Positions 25,133-34,356 of a stretch of 64,000 nt of DNA are shown piece by piece. Where the stretch lies: the NCBI RefSeq assembly GCF_000422465.1, contig NZ_KE383843.1, forward strand, positions 186,001 through 250,000, written 5' to 3'. Source of the stretch: Paenibacillus harenae DSM 16969 (GTDB taxonomy: Bacteria; Bacillota; Bacilli; Paenibacillales; Paenibacillaceae). A program made the translations under genes and the position numbers. Each line of letters starts with the position of its first letter. Within the stretch, counting starts at the first letter, position 1. The notes below the pieces were generated by a model, which did no database searches, had not been told where the DNA came from, and saw only the letters and a list, made by a program, of their open reading frames with translations.

Positions 25133-26096
25133 TCATTCAGAAATGCTGAGCACGGCACGAAATCGTGTCTTTGCCGACATCATTTTATCATACGCTTCAC
25201 TAGCACGTTCCAAGGGGAATACTTCAATCATAGGCCGTACATCGGTCAGCACACTGAAGCGAACCGCCGCTTCAATTTCTTTAGATTGTCCAGTAAACGT
25301 ACCCCGCACTGTATTAGGGCCTTTTAAAAAGTCCATTGCGGACAATTCCAAAGGTTCACCAGAACCAGCTACTATAATGAGCTCACCATCTGTACCCAGC
25401 CCATTTATCAAGGAAGAAATAACTTTAGCATTTGGCGCAGTAGCGAGAATGACTTTGGCACCGCCTAAGACTTTTAGTGCTTGGGCCGGATCTTCTTTTT
25501 CGGAATCAATGTAGTAATGTGCTCCAAGCTCTCGTACCAGCTTCTCTTTATCCCCACCACGTGAGATGGCAACGGTTTGAAAGCCTGCTTTCTTTGCGTA
25601 CTGTACCGCAAGGTGCCCGAGTTCACCAATACCGGAAATGGCTACAAGATCGCCAGGCCGAGCCTTGCTGTTTCGCAGGGCACTAAACGTAGTTTCGCCA
25701 GCGCACATCAGCGGAGCTGCATCTTTGGAGGATACTTCATTTGGAATGCTAGTCAGACCATCTTCAAAGGCAACCATGTATTCTGCATAGCCGCCGTCCA
25801 TGGTTAGACCCGTCACATGATTGTGACCCCCATGCCATCCAATACCTACACGTTGCCCAATTTTCCATTTCGTCGAACCTGTCCCAAGCTCCTCCACGAT
25901 ACCGATTACTTCATGACCCGGAATCCGCGGATACTCAGGGGGTGGCTCCTCCAATGGCCATCGAGTCCCCATTACATACCCCGCATGCTTCTACACGAAG
26001 AAGCACTTGCCCTTCTCCAGGTTGAGGCACTGGGATCTCGACCAGCTTCATTTTTTCGCCCTTGTACGGTATTTGTATAGCTTTCATCATTTTCAT
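25133..26096 (-). pseudogene. Zinc-type alcohol dehydrogenase with a frameshift
   Basis: An ATG at 26096 after AGGAGG opens a frame with the MDR N-terminus MKLVEIPVPQPGEGQVLLRV and catalytic-zinc motif ACGVCNGDS. Near 25945-25965 the frame is lost, and the downstream frame continues with PRIPGHEVIGIVEELG, AGETTFSALRNS and the NAD(P)-binding motif SGIGELGHLAVQYAKKAG to a normal C-terminus. The protein would have been about 320 residues. It also lacks the four-cysteine structural zinc lobe, having WHGGHNHVTGLTMDGGYAEY instead. Two ATTCAAT-type operators lie upstream. A sequencing error cannot be excluded. Confidence 0.82.
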
Positions 26097-26158
26097 TACA
26101 TCTTACCTCCTACAGTTCGGTTGTGGAACTCATTTAGTATATGACAGAAATAAAATAT

Positions 26159-26178
26159 ATTCAATTGTATAATTGTAT
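26159..26178. promoter_or_regulatory. Candidate ArsR-rhodanese operator upstream of adh, proximal
   Basis: ATTCAAT-TGTATA-ATTGTAT, one mismatch in the right arm, 63 bases before the adh start. Confidence 0.55.
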
Positions 26179-26378
26179 ACTTGAATAATAAAATAATTAG
26201 ACCATAGGTTATCTTATTAAATTATTTCCTCCCGCCCACATGAATATTATAGTTTGTGGTTGACACTTGTGAGGCGGACAAGTATTTTGTCCTTTCGAAG
26301 ATGATTTGCAGCGATCCACGCTTTTCGAGGTTTAAAGTATGTTTCCATTTCAGTTTTAATTTCCTTGTTCACTTTTGT

Positions 26379-26398
26379 ATTCAGTCAAATATTTGAAT
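26379..26398. promoter_or_regulatory. Candidate ArsR-rhodanese operator upstream of adh, distal
   Basis: ATTCAGT-CAAATA-TTTGAAT, a looser match with the same 20-bp length. It lies in the 615-base gap between adh and the second regulator, which otherwise holds only the proximal operator and a terminator. Confidence 0.45.
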
Positions 26399-26662
26399 AA
26401 AAATAAGTAAACCTTATTTCGTCAAGTACATTCCCTTTGCCTGCGAACAGATCCGCCGCTGCTTTAGACGATTTCTGCTAATAGCGATATAAAGATTAAC
26501 AACTAAAAAAAGCCGCTATTTCCCAAGACAGAAATAAAGCAGCAACCGTATTATTCAAATTAATGATCGTGCAAGCGCTGGCCTGTATGCATTATGTTAG
26601 GATGTATATTCCAGTATGAATAATGACACCCGTCCTTAACCCTGATTGTAGTTTTGGAGCAT

Positions 26663-26694
26663 ACAAAAACGCAGCATCTGGGCTGCGTTTTTTG
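26663..26694 (-). terminator. Terminator of the second ArsR-rhodanese gene
   Basis: AAAACGCAGC and GCTGCGTTTT form a ten-pair stem with a T run on the minus strand, about 20 bases past the stop. Confidence 0.78.
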
Positions 26695-26711
26695 GGTTAA
26701 GAAGGACTGCC

Positions 26712-27365
26712 TTAACTGGTCCGCCATTCCTGTACACCTTCTTCGATACGATAAGCTTTGAACCACTTTTTCTGCATTTGTTCAACGGCTTGTGTGGTGA
26801 ATACGCAATACGGTCCTCGGCAATAGGCTGCAATTTCGGTATCTTGCGGTAAATCTTGAAGATAGCCATCAAGCTCTTCCATTGGAACAGATAACGCTCC
26901 ATCAATGTGCTCCGTCTCGTATTCGTCTCTAGGGCGAATATCCAAAACAAGAATCGTTCCCTCTTTCATCCGACCCAGTAATTCCTTCTTGGATATGGTA
27001 CGAACATTATTGTAGTGTTGAAATATATCTTGCTTGAGACGCGATACATCAGAAAGCTGATGTTCAGAAACTTTCCATAAGGACATCAAAAATTCTTCGA
27101 CCGCTGGATTAGTCAATGAGTAAATGACATAGGTTCCCTTTTTTGTGAATCTCACTAGATTGGCATCTAATAAAATTTGAAGATGACGCGACACATTGGC
27201 AACACTCATCCCCGTCTGATGAGCTAGATTTTCTACGGCTTTAGGACCGTTTGATAGCAAACTCAAAATCTCTAGTCTTCTCTCACTGGACAAGCATTTC
27301 CCGATTCGCGCGTACTGTAAAAATAATTTTTCTTTATATAATTCGGCTAATTTAGCGTCTTCCAT
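26712..27365 (-). CDS. ArsR-family repressor fused to a rhodanese domain (second copy)
   Basis: The start is taken at the fifth codon of the longest frame, five bases after GGTGG. The protein matches the first copy at 23831 across its length: ArsR winged helix (RLEILSLLSNGPKAVENLAH, VANVSRHLQILLDANLVRF) and rhodanese domain (DIRPRDEYETEHIDGALSVP, CRGPYC). The ArsR metal-binding motif is absent here too. An imperfect ATTCAAT-type palindrome at 27386-27405 sits 21 bases before the start, which suggests autorepression. It is followed by a strong terminator. Confidence 0.88.
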   Translation of the reverse strand: MEDAKLAELYKEKLFLQYARIGKCLSSERRLEILSLLSNGPKAVENLAHQTGMSVANVSRHLQILLDANLVRFTKKGTYVIYSLTNPAVEEFLMSLWKVSEHQLSDVSRLKQDIFQHYNNVRTISKKELLGRMKEGTILVLDIRPRDEYETEHIDGALSVPMEELDGYLQDLPQDTEIAAYCRGPYCVFTTQAVEQMQKKWFKAYRIEEGVQEWRTS

Positions 27366-27385
27366 AGGATCCACCATCCTTCCTT

Positions 27386-27405
27386 ATTCAACTGAATATT
27401 TGAAT
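27386..27405. promoter_or_regulatory. Candidate operator upstream of the second ArsR-rhodanese gene
   Basis: ATTCAAC-TGAATA-TTTGAAT, same length and outer arms as the other copies. Confidence 0.5.
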
Positions 27406-27503
27406 TATAAGATGCTATTCTTTAAAATTCAAGTATTCCCGAAAGGTATTCCTAAATATTACAACCGGGAGGTATGTCTCTTCTTGAGCCTCGGAGTATA
27501 TCA

Positions 27504-27740
27504 TCATGAGAAATTATTCTCCCAATGGACAAGGAGAATACAATGAAAACGAAAGTAAAAAAACTCATTATTTTTTATTGTTTTTACTGTTTTGAATAAT
27601 AGTAACCTTCTTTTCCCCTTCCATGTTCCGGTACTCATTCGATTAAGCCAATGCTGTTGGAATTTCTTGGCGACCTGGTTCATTGGTTCAAGCTCGTGAA
27701 CAACACAAGCATTCGTTTGTATTGTCGAATTTTTTGACAT
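27504..27740 (-). CDS. Hypothetical protein, doubtful
   Basis: A 78-codon frame whose first half (QTNACVVHELEPMNQVAKKF) reads like protein and whose second half is rich in Phe and Lys without pattern. The family is not recognised. It may be the N-terminal stump of a broken gene. Confidence 0.25.
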   Translation of the reverse strand: MSKNSTIQTNACVVHELEPMNQVAKKFQQHWLNRMSTGTWKGKRRLLLFKTVKTIKNNEFFYFRFHCILLVHWENNFS

Positions 27741-28237
27741 TATGAACACAACCCGATGTAACTGCCGTTTGTGATTTTGACTGTGTTGTCTCTACTCAGC
27801 TAATTCATGTGCATTGACCTAAGCGTTCCACTTTAATACCGTCCCCGACTCCGAAATCAACGCAGAGGCTATGTGTTTAGAACTAATGTGTTTGGTTTTC
27901 CAAATAAATTATCCATACTTTTACAATCAGCCCTTGCATCTCAAACTTTACTCATCAAACTGATAGTGCAGCACATCTTTAATTAGTTGACACGAACTTA
28001 ACGTTAAAAAACACCTTTATGTTCGGTGGCTTTCCTTTAAGTTAAAAACCCTCAACCATACTAACTGGGCCATATGCTACTCGAGCTCCTCGTCTTCTTA
28101 CCCGACTGGATCCTTCATTATTTTACGTTAGCATTTTACTTTAAGCGAATTAATACAATATAACGAACAACGGCTAGGAAAAGTTCTCAACCTGTTGCCG
28201 AATAATCCTTAATTGAAATATTCAACTCGCCAGATAA
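27741..28237. other. AT-rich gap with no gene seen
   Basis: About 500 bases without a credible frame, hairpin or repeat; stops are frequent on both strands. Confidence 0.5.
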
Positions 28238-28591
28238 TTACTCAATTTCGGCATCTAATCTTTCTTGAAGTATTTGAAGAACCAAGTCCATCCTTATCTT
28301 GGTCCATCTATGCTGTCCCTGTAAGTTTTTTTGCTTCTCGATATAATTGTTATATTCATCTAGAAACACTCTTCTAACTTCGACAATGTCTGTTTCGCTA
28401 TTTCTGTACTCCTTTAATCTTATCTTTATCCGGTCTCTTAATTCTCTTAAATTACTTTTGAATCTGCCCAGCTTCTTATTATATCTTTGCTTTATATTAA
28501 ATAATTCATGACTGTTTTGGGCCTTTTGCAAGTTTAGTTGCGTTTGTCCTTGATTATACGCAATGTCGATTGATTTTAAATCGTTTGTCAA
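28238..28591 (-). CDS. Hypothetical coiled-coil protein
   Basis: The 117-residue frame is highly charged with long helical heptad-like stretches and no Cys, signal or membrane segment. The family is not recognised. It follows the truncated sbcC frame by 28 bases on the same strand. It could be an independent small gene or part of another SMC-like coiled coil; the start is uncertain. Confidence 0.4.
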   Translation of the reverse strand: MTNDLKSIDIAYNQGQTQLNLQKAQNSHELFNIKQRYNKKLGRFKSNLRELRDRIKIRLKEYRNSETDIVEVRRVFLDEYNNYIEKQKNLQGQHRWTKIRMDLVLQILQERLDAEIE

Positions 28592-28619
28592 TGCAAACTT
28601 GAAATAATCCGAAAGATTA

Positions 28620-30152
28620 TCAAAAAACGGGTGCGCACACTATCCAGCGATTCTCTACTTCAGTATAAGCTCGTTCTGCTTGCTCAAATGCCTCGCCGTA
28701 CTCTCTTTCCTCTTCTTGTTCTTTCAATGACTTTTTCACTAGGTTGAGGTACTCCAGTATAACTGTCGTCTGCTGCTGTAGTAGGGTAAGCTTTTCGGTC
28801 TTTTCCGGCAAAAGGACTGCCATCGCTTCCAATTCCTTCACCCCGGCAGCAGTGACAAATCGATCGGATTGCAGCGCCTCCAGCTCATCCTGGATATTCT
28901 TGTATTGATTCGACAATACATCAGATTCTGACGCAAGAGTCAAAACAAATTGCTCTATCTGAGAGATTTCCTTGACGGTTGGCAGATAGCCTTGTAGTCG
29001 GTTTAGGTCAAGCAGAGTCTGCTTTCTCAGCTCTTCATTAACCTCTTCCTGCTTATAATGCACTATGGCTACTTGAAGTGTTGCCTCCGCTTGCTCGCGT
29101 CCAATGAGAGCATCTTCAAGGAGCTTACACTTGCGGATCAATTCAACGGACATCTCCCCATGAAGCTGCTCGTAGACATCGAGGTGAACGACTTCCCTAG
29201 CACGTTCGAGCCGCGCCGTCTTTTGCAGTATATCCTGCTCCTGCTCTAGCAATTGTTGTTTAGTCGTGACTTTCTGATCCAGGAGGATGAATTGCTCTTT
29301 CACATTCTTGGCTTGATGATTTACAGCTGTTTGTTCATGTTGCTTGGTTAATTCTGCTTGCAGCTGCTGCTTCCTTACATCCATTTGCTTGGCATAATAA
29401 TCAGTCTCTAGCTCTAAAGCTTCCAGTACTTGAAATGTATTGTAATGCTGTTGCTGAAATACGTTATACAGGGCCGAGCCTTCCCGCCCGGCTAGAGAGC
29501 CCTTCAAATTGCCGATATGATACTCTTTAATATTTGCCAATTCCGTGCAGATTTGTTGCATTTGCTTCCGCTTCTCATTGAGCTGATCGGCGACGTATTT
29601 GTACAACCCTGTCTTAAAAATCCGACGTAGGATCTCCTCTTTATTTTCCGTTTCTGAAGTGAGCAGCTTGCGGAATTCGCCTTGTGGCAGCATAACGATT
29701 TGACTGAACTGCTCTTTCGTGAGACCAATGATTTCCCGAAGCTTCTCATCAACCTGGGATACAATTAATCTGTCCGTGAGAGGGAGCACTCCACCATGGA
29801 CGACTTCATACAGCTCATATCTATCCTCCGTCGGGCCTTTATTGCCTTCCTTTACATGAGCCAGTTGGCGGAATACTCGGTACTTCCTACCTTTCAACTC
29901 GAAAATGAAATCTACTGAAGTATACATATTGTCATCGGCAAAATGACTGCGAAGCATTCGACTGTCGTTCCTATCCTCTCCGCTTGCATCTCCATATAAA
30001 GCAAAACTGATGGCATCAAAAATGGATGTTTTCCCCGCCCCCGTATTTCCAGATACGACAAACAACCTGTGCCCCATGAGCTCTGAGAAATCAATAATCT
30101 CCTGATCCTTATACGGCCCGAACGCCGTCATCGTAAGCTTCAATGGTCTCAT
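28620..30152 (-). pseudogene. sbcC: SbcC nuclease subunit, N-terminal half only
   Basis: The start is codon 4 of the longest frame (MRPLKLTMTAFGPYKD). The N-terminus has the Rad50/SbcC Walker A region VVSGNTGAGKTSIFDAISFALYG, then the Q-loop area QIVMLPQGEFRKLL, followed by coiled coil. The protein stops after about 510 residues, whereas SbcC is usually about 1000 or more, so the second coiled-coil arm and the C-terminal ATPase half with signature motif and Walker B are missing. Its start overlaps the end of sbcD. Without the C-terminal half it cannot form an ATPase. Confidence 0.85.
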
Positions 30153-31137
30153 GGCGCTCACCTTCCTTCTTGTAGATTTCCTGCAGAGTTTCGATAAACA
30201 ATCTCTCTGTTTCCGACGATAGCTCGTTTCCTCTTACCTCTTTATAAAAGACTTGGAACAGGGATAGTTCATCCATCTTCGCTCGTCCATCTACCGCTAA
30301 AGCTTCTCCAATCAGCCCAGTAATGGCCATCTTCCGTTCTACATGCATAGCATTCGGATAAACAGAACGAACCCGTTCCATTGGGGATATCACCAAATTT
30401 TCATCAAGCAATCGGACAAATACGTAGTCATCATTAATCGGGTGACGCTCAATATCCGCCATCAGACCTTCAATCGTCCGCATATCATGCCGTGGCTCCA
30501 GCTCTTTTTTCTTAACTGTTGCATTTCCGTGCTGATCCAATTCGACAACAAGATATCCCTTGTTATGGTGTTCTTCCGAAATGGAATACTTCAAAGGCGA
30601 GCCGGCATACCGGATCGTTTCGTCCCCTAAATGATGGTCCTGATGCAGATGACCAAGGGCCGAGTAATTGAATCCTTCCAAGTGTCGGGCGCTTACGTGC
30701 TCTGCCCCACCTATGGAAAGCGGCCGTTCCGAATCGCTAGTATTTTCCTGAGCTTCGCCACCAGGCGTTACAAACGCATGCCCGACGAACACATGACGTG
30801 CGCGCGAGTCTAAGGTTACTTTGAGGGTTTCGATAATCTTCCTCATGGCATCATCATGTGTTTTAATAGTTTCATCACCAAGTAAATAGCGTACTTTTCC
30901 AGGCTCGGCATACGGTATGAGATGGAAATGAACCTCGCCAGCCTCATCATCTAGCACTACCGGTTCAAATGGATATGTAAGTTCCCCCGCGATATGTAGA
31001 CCTGACGCTTTCATAATGCTGCTGCCGAAATCAAGACGACTAGGACTATCATGATTACCGGCTACCGCTACAACAGGTATTTTCAATTCCTGTCTTTGCT
31101 CAATTTCACAATTTGGCTGTCTTTTTCTGACTATCAA
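30109..31137 (-). pseudogene. sbcD: SbcD nuclease subunit lacking its N-terminus
   Basis: The frame enters SbcD at IPVVAVAGNHDSPSRLDFGS, the central metal-binding motif, and runs through LGHLHQDH to the capping and C-terminal domains. The first 60-70 residues, including the DxH metal motif, are missing and replaced by about 15 unrelated codons. It overlaps the sbcC start by about 40 bases. The pair is thus deleted at opposite outer ends and is not expected to form an active nuclease. Confidence 0.83.
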
Positions 31138-31704
31138 AGGAACCTCCTAAACTATCAATTAGCAATAGTATTGGCAATAAAGATATAATCTAAAACAAAA
31201 AGAGCGGCACAAAATGAGAGATGTACCTGTTGTACACCTGCTCATCTCGTGCCGCGTCGCTAGAAGCGATATGGTTACCACATTTGGGAAAGTTACGGTC
31301 AAGCTCTTCGTAATTGAACGATACATGCGATTGTTAGCCGTGTATTGCGCTACCAATTCCCGAATGATGGAAGTGGTCCGTTATGACATATGAAATGACC
31401 ACTTTGTTCCTATTCGGTTTGGCAATATTGTGTTAGTAATGCAGCAAGGGGGAGACTTCCCGACTCCCATGCAATCGGCTGTCATCAACTACACTACCTA
31501 ACCAAGTAATCTTTAATGGTTCCATCCGAGTCTATGACCCGTATGAATTTATCCACACTGTCTAGAAATCGGTTTAATCCCTCAAGGTTACTACATTTTC
31601 ATTTGGTGTCATACATACTGTTGACTCCTTCTGGACAGTGTACATGAAAAAACGAAGACAATTCCTGACCTCCTCTTATCATCATTATTTTAAAAAAGTG
31701 GACT
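31138..31704. other. Gap with a hairpin and short protein-like fragment
   Basis: Apart from the inverted repeat at 31203-31256, a minus-strand stretch near 31505-31600 reads LEGLNRFLDSVDKFIRVIDS without start or known family. No intact gene is seen. Confidence 0.35.
31203..31256 (-). terminator. Long inverted repeat, terminator-like
   Basis: AGCGGCAC pairs with GTGCCGC at the outside and GATGTAC-type sequences pair near the loop, giving a long imperfect hairpin of about 50 bases. Confidence 0.45.
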
Positions 31705-32028
31705 TTGCGCTTCCTAGAAACGGAAATATTGAAAAAAGTATATAATACACCACAACTTTTGCCGATGCAAAATATATGTGAATTAATGAATGATTCAAAG
31801 GAGTACTTAATGTCTGACCTATTAATAAGGGTGCTTCGATTCCCTTCAAAAATCGAGTATTTTATCTTTCACAAACACTTATTACTTTCATTTAACCTTA
31901 TTCTTCTAACAGTGTTTGCCTACTCTATTATTAAAGATAAACAACCTATGTATTTCTTTCTCTACCTGATAATTTTACCTTTCACACTTATTGTGAAGCC
32001 AAAATTACTTGCGAGAAGTCTCGTTTGA
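31705..32028 (+). CDS. Hypothetical two-helix membrane protein, doubtful
   Basis: A 107-codon frame ends in two hydrophobic segments (HLLLSFNLILLTVFAY, FFLYLIILPFTLIV). There is no convincing ribosome site, and its end overlaps the better-supported MobC-like gene on the other strand. The family is not recognised. Confidence 0.25.
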   Translation: MRFLETEILKKVYNTPQLLPMQNICELMNDSKEYLMSDLLIRVLRFPSKIEYFIFHKHLLLSFNLILLTVFAYSIIKDKQPMYFFLYLIILPFTLIVKPKLLARSLV

Positions 32029-32158
32029 TGATATATCCTTCAATCGCCATTTTTCGTATGTTTTGACTTCGGTTTAGCTCTACTATCTCTGCTTTTTTAT
32101 CGATAAGTTCGAGCTCTTTTTCGGTTACTCTTATTTCGATTTTTGAAGATTTATTCAT
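31988..32158 (-). CDS. Small ribbon-helix-helix protein, MobC-like
   Basis: A 56-residue frame starts at ATG 32158, eight or nine bases after AAGGCGGTG. Its sequence (KIEIRVTEKELELIDKKA, then LNRSQNIRKMAIEGYIIKRD) has the strand-helix-helix pattern of MobC-type relaxosome accessory proteins and related RHH regulators. Directly upstream lies a cluster of hairpins resembling an origin of transfer. It may be what is left of a mobilisable plasmid or element; no relaxase gene is present. Confidence 0.55.
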   Translation of the reverse strand: MNKSSKIEIRVTEKELELIDKKAEIVELNRSQNIRKMAIEGYIIKRDFSQVILASQ

Positions 32159-32175
32159 AACTTTTCACCGCCTTT

Positions 32176-32261
32176 TGGGTTTGGGCGACGCCCATTGCAG
32201 GGGTATTAGGGGGCACCCCTAACAAGCGTTTTCGGATTTGTCCTAACAAATCCAATGCTTG
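32176..32261. other. Candidate origin of transfer: cluster of inverted repeats
   Basis: Three adjacent hairpins: GGGC-GAC-GCCC (32183-32193), AGGGGTATT with GCACCCCT around 32199-32220, and CAAGC...GGATTTG-TCCTAA-CAAATCC...GCTTG (32223-32261). They lie next to a MobC-like gene in the usual arrangement of mobilisation regions. The nick site cannot be assigned by eye. Confidence 0.4.
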
Positions 32262-32500
32262 CTATCTCTATCCATCATTCTTCATTCCTACCCTCATTCT
32301 ATCATTTCCATCATTTGGTTTAAAGATCAAAACGAGTATCTATGGTTTAAATGGGTTTACTTCGAATCAGGGTGATATGACTTGTTTGTCAGCGTAATAT
32401 GTAAATCTTTAGAGCGGTACTAGCTGAAGTTGGTACTCCTCTTCCTTACATTTTTTAAATTACAATGGAGCTGAAGAATAACTTTAGATAGGAGAACTCC

Positions 32501-32790
32501 ATGAGAAGAGTCGAGTTAGAAGCTTTATTATATTTTGGTGTGCTGGGATAGCGTTTCTTTTGGTCATCCTATTTGCAGTAATTAGATTTAAAAAAACACA
32601 TTTTTTTCGTCAATCATTGTTTCAATCCATTGGTTTAGCGATACTGTTATATGGTACTGCTTGCTTGTGGTGGTTACATTTTGCTAAAGATGGGTTATCT
32701 CAAATTTTCGGTATAATGTACTATGGAATCGGATTTATTGTAAATTGTTTTGTTAATACTGGCGTTTTATATTTCTTGAAAAAGAAGTAA
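32501..32790 (+). pseudogene. Small membrane protein, probably frameshifted near its start
   Basis: An ATG at 32501 follows GGAG but its frame stops after 16 codons. The neighbouring frame, open from before the ATG to 32790, encodes three hydrophobic segments (AFLLVILFAVI, SIGLAILLYGTACLWWL, MYYGIGFIVNCFV) and a KKK end. A TTG at 32560 could start a shorter 76-residue form. The family is not recognised. Confidence 0.4.
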
Positions 32791-32868
32791 TCCATTATGG
32801 TTAAGAGCACTCAGTTGTGCACCACAAAAATCTGCTTTAATACACGACACAACTTTGCTAAAATTAAA

Positions 32869-32915
32869 AACGCGACACAAAACCGCTTGAATAACAGTTT
32901 TGTGACGTGTTTTTT
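32869..32915. terminator. Hairpin after the small membrane protein gene
   Basis: AACGCGACACAAAAC and GTTTTGTG-A-CGTGTT pair imperfectly, followed by a T run on the plus strand. Confidence 0.6.
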
Positions 32916-32990
32916 CGCTGCAGCCTATTCATGGGTTATTGAGCTATAGTACCCGTCCCTCGATTTTAAGGGTTTATCTCACATACACTC

Positions 32991-33264
32991 ACTCATTCGC
33001 AGGATTTCATCACCATGGATTAGTAAGGAAGGTGGGGAACGCAGGGAGCGAGAGCCGTTAGTCCAGTATTTGGGCATGCGGGAACAGAGGGATCGCTTTA
33101 GCCATTCCCTTTCGCTTCACTCTACTGCACGCAAACTCCACATTTGCCCTGGTGTTTACCATCCCATGGCTCGACGGGTCTATGCCCTTACATTCCATCG
33201 TCATACTTATCCAAGGTGTGGAGACCGATAGCGTTTAGCTTTGTTCGAAATCCTGCGAATGAGT
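32991..33264. repeat. Perfect 18-bp inverted repeat enclosing 238 bases next to an IS110-type remnant
   Basis: ACTCATTCGCAGGATTTC at 32991-33008 is the exact reverse complement of 33247-33264. The enclosed non-coding segment lies 25 bases beyond the stop of the IS110-type transposase remnant. It could be the 3' non-coding end of that element, or a separate small inverted-repeat element. Confidence 0.55.
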
Positions 33265-33288
33265 CAATATACGTGATGGGGCATTACC

Positions 33289-33845
33289 TTAAGCTGCTTG
33301 TGAAACGAGATAGCTGGCTTTTTCGGGAGAGAATGTTTCTGCTCGATGGACCATACCGATTAGAATTCGTGCACTTTACCTACAAGCTTGAAGACAGACT
33401 GTTGCTTTTTCATATGCTTTACTTGAACATTGTGCTGATGTAATTCTTGAAAGATCGGATTAATTCCGATGAGTTGAATGGTCGCTAAGTATAGATATTT
33501 CCTTAGGCTGGAATCTCCTCGTTTGGAGATGATGATCTGTCCTTTCCTTTTCCCCGATGTACTTTCTGCGAGATTCAGATCGGATTTGCGCAGTAACTGA
33601 CGCCCATGTTCATACTATCTAAGGTCACCTGCACCTGCTAAGATGGCCGCGACGAAGAGACCAAGGCCCTTGATGGAACGGAGCTGAACGGCCATGGGAA
33701 TCTCCTCTAGCCGCTGCATATGTTTTCGCGAAACTCCTTCAGTGTAGCCATCGAACGCTTACAAGTCCAATCCTTAAAAACTGAACTATACTCCGGGAAA
33801 CGGATATCCAGCCACCGAATGATACGATTTTGTAACCGGAAGAGT
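33289..33845 (-). pseudogene. IS110-family transposase, C-terminal remnant with several frameshifts
   Basis: Read in shifting frames on the minus strand: LQNRIIRWLDIRFPEYSSVF, then VQLRSIKGLGLFVAAILAGA, then SKRGDSSLRKYLYLATIQLI, then FSPEKASYLVSQAA before a stop at 33289. These are the C-terminal (Transposase_20) segments of the IS110/IS1111 family. At least three frame changes or stops are present, and the N-terminal RuvC-like part was not found. Confidence 0.75.
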
Positions 33846-34356
33846 GGAAGTCAGGCCTAATGACAGCCGTAGCGGCTATGAAGCGTTTAGACATGAAGCA
33901 TAGAACCTTTTACAGACATGTAAAAGAATATGAAAATCACTGTTGTCAAAAGTAAATGCATGTTTATCAACCATTACGCTACGACTAAAGGGAGGAACTG
34001 TTCAACAAAAAAAATGCAGCGCCGACTCCACAAATTGAGACGCGCTACATTTGTTATCCATAATCTCACTAACGTTGCATAAACTTCTCATCTTATATAG
34101 TCAAAATTCAGAAAACTATTTTTCAACTTGAAATCAAAAAGGTCGAACATCCCTTAAAGGTAGCCCTATCTATTTGGTAGTTTATCTAAATTCATACATC
34201 GATGACCTTTAACTAGCCCTCGGCTTATTGCCTTTTAAATGGAGGGCTTTATCGTTAGCCGTGGAATAGATTCTAATGAACCTCAGAAAAATCTGAGGTC
34301 TTTGACAAACTACATTTTATTCATTGGATTCTCTTCAATCTCCATTCTTCGCCTAC
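33846..34356. other. Gene-free gap with two hairpins
   Basis: Contains an imperfect hairpin at 34013-34052 (AAATG-C-AGCGC with GCGCT-A-CATTT) and a short one at 34281-34298 (CCTCAGA/TCTGAGG). The latter lies about 60 bases past the malic enzyme stop and may be its terminator. No coding frame seen. Confidence 0.5.

Noticed and set aside
33144-33443. Plus-strand frame of 99 codons
   Set aside because: It lies antisense to the IS110-type transposase remnant and has no features of its own.
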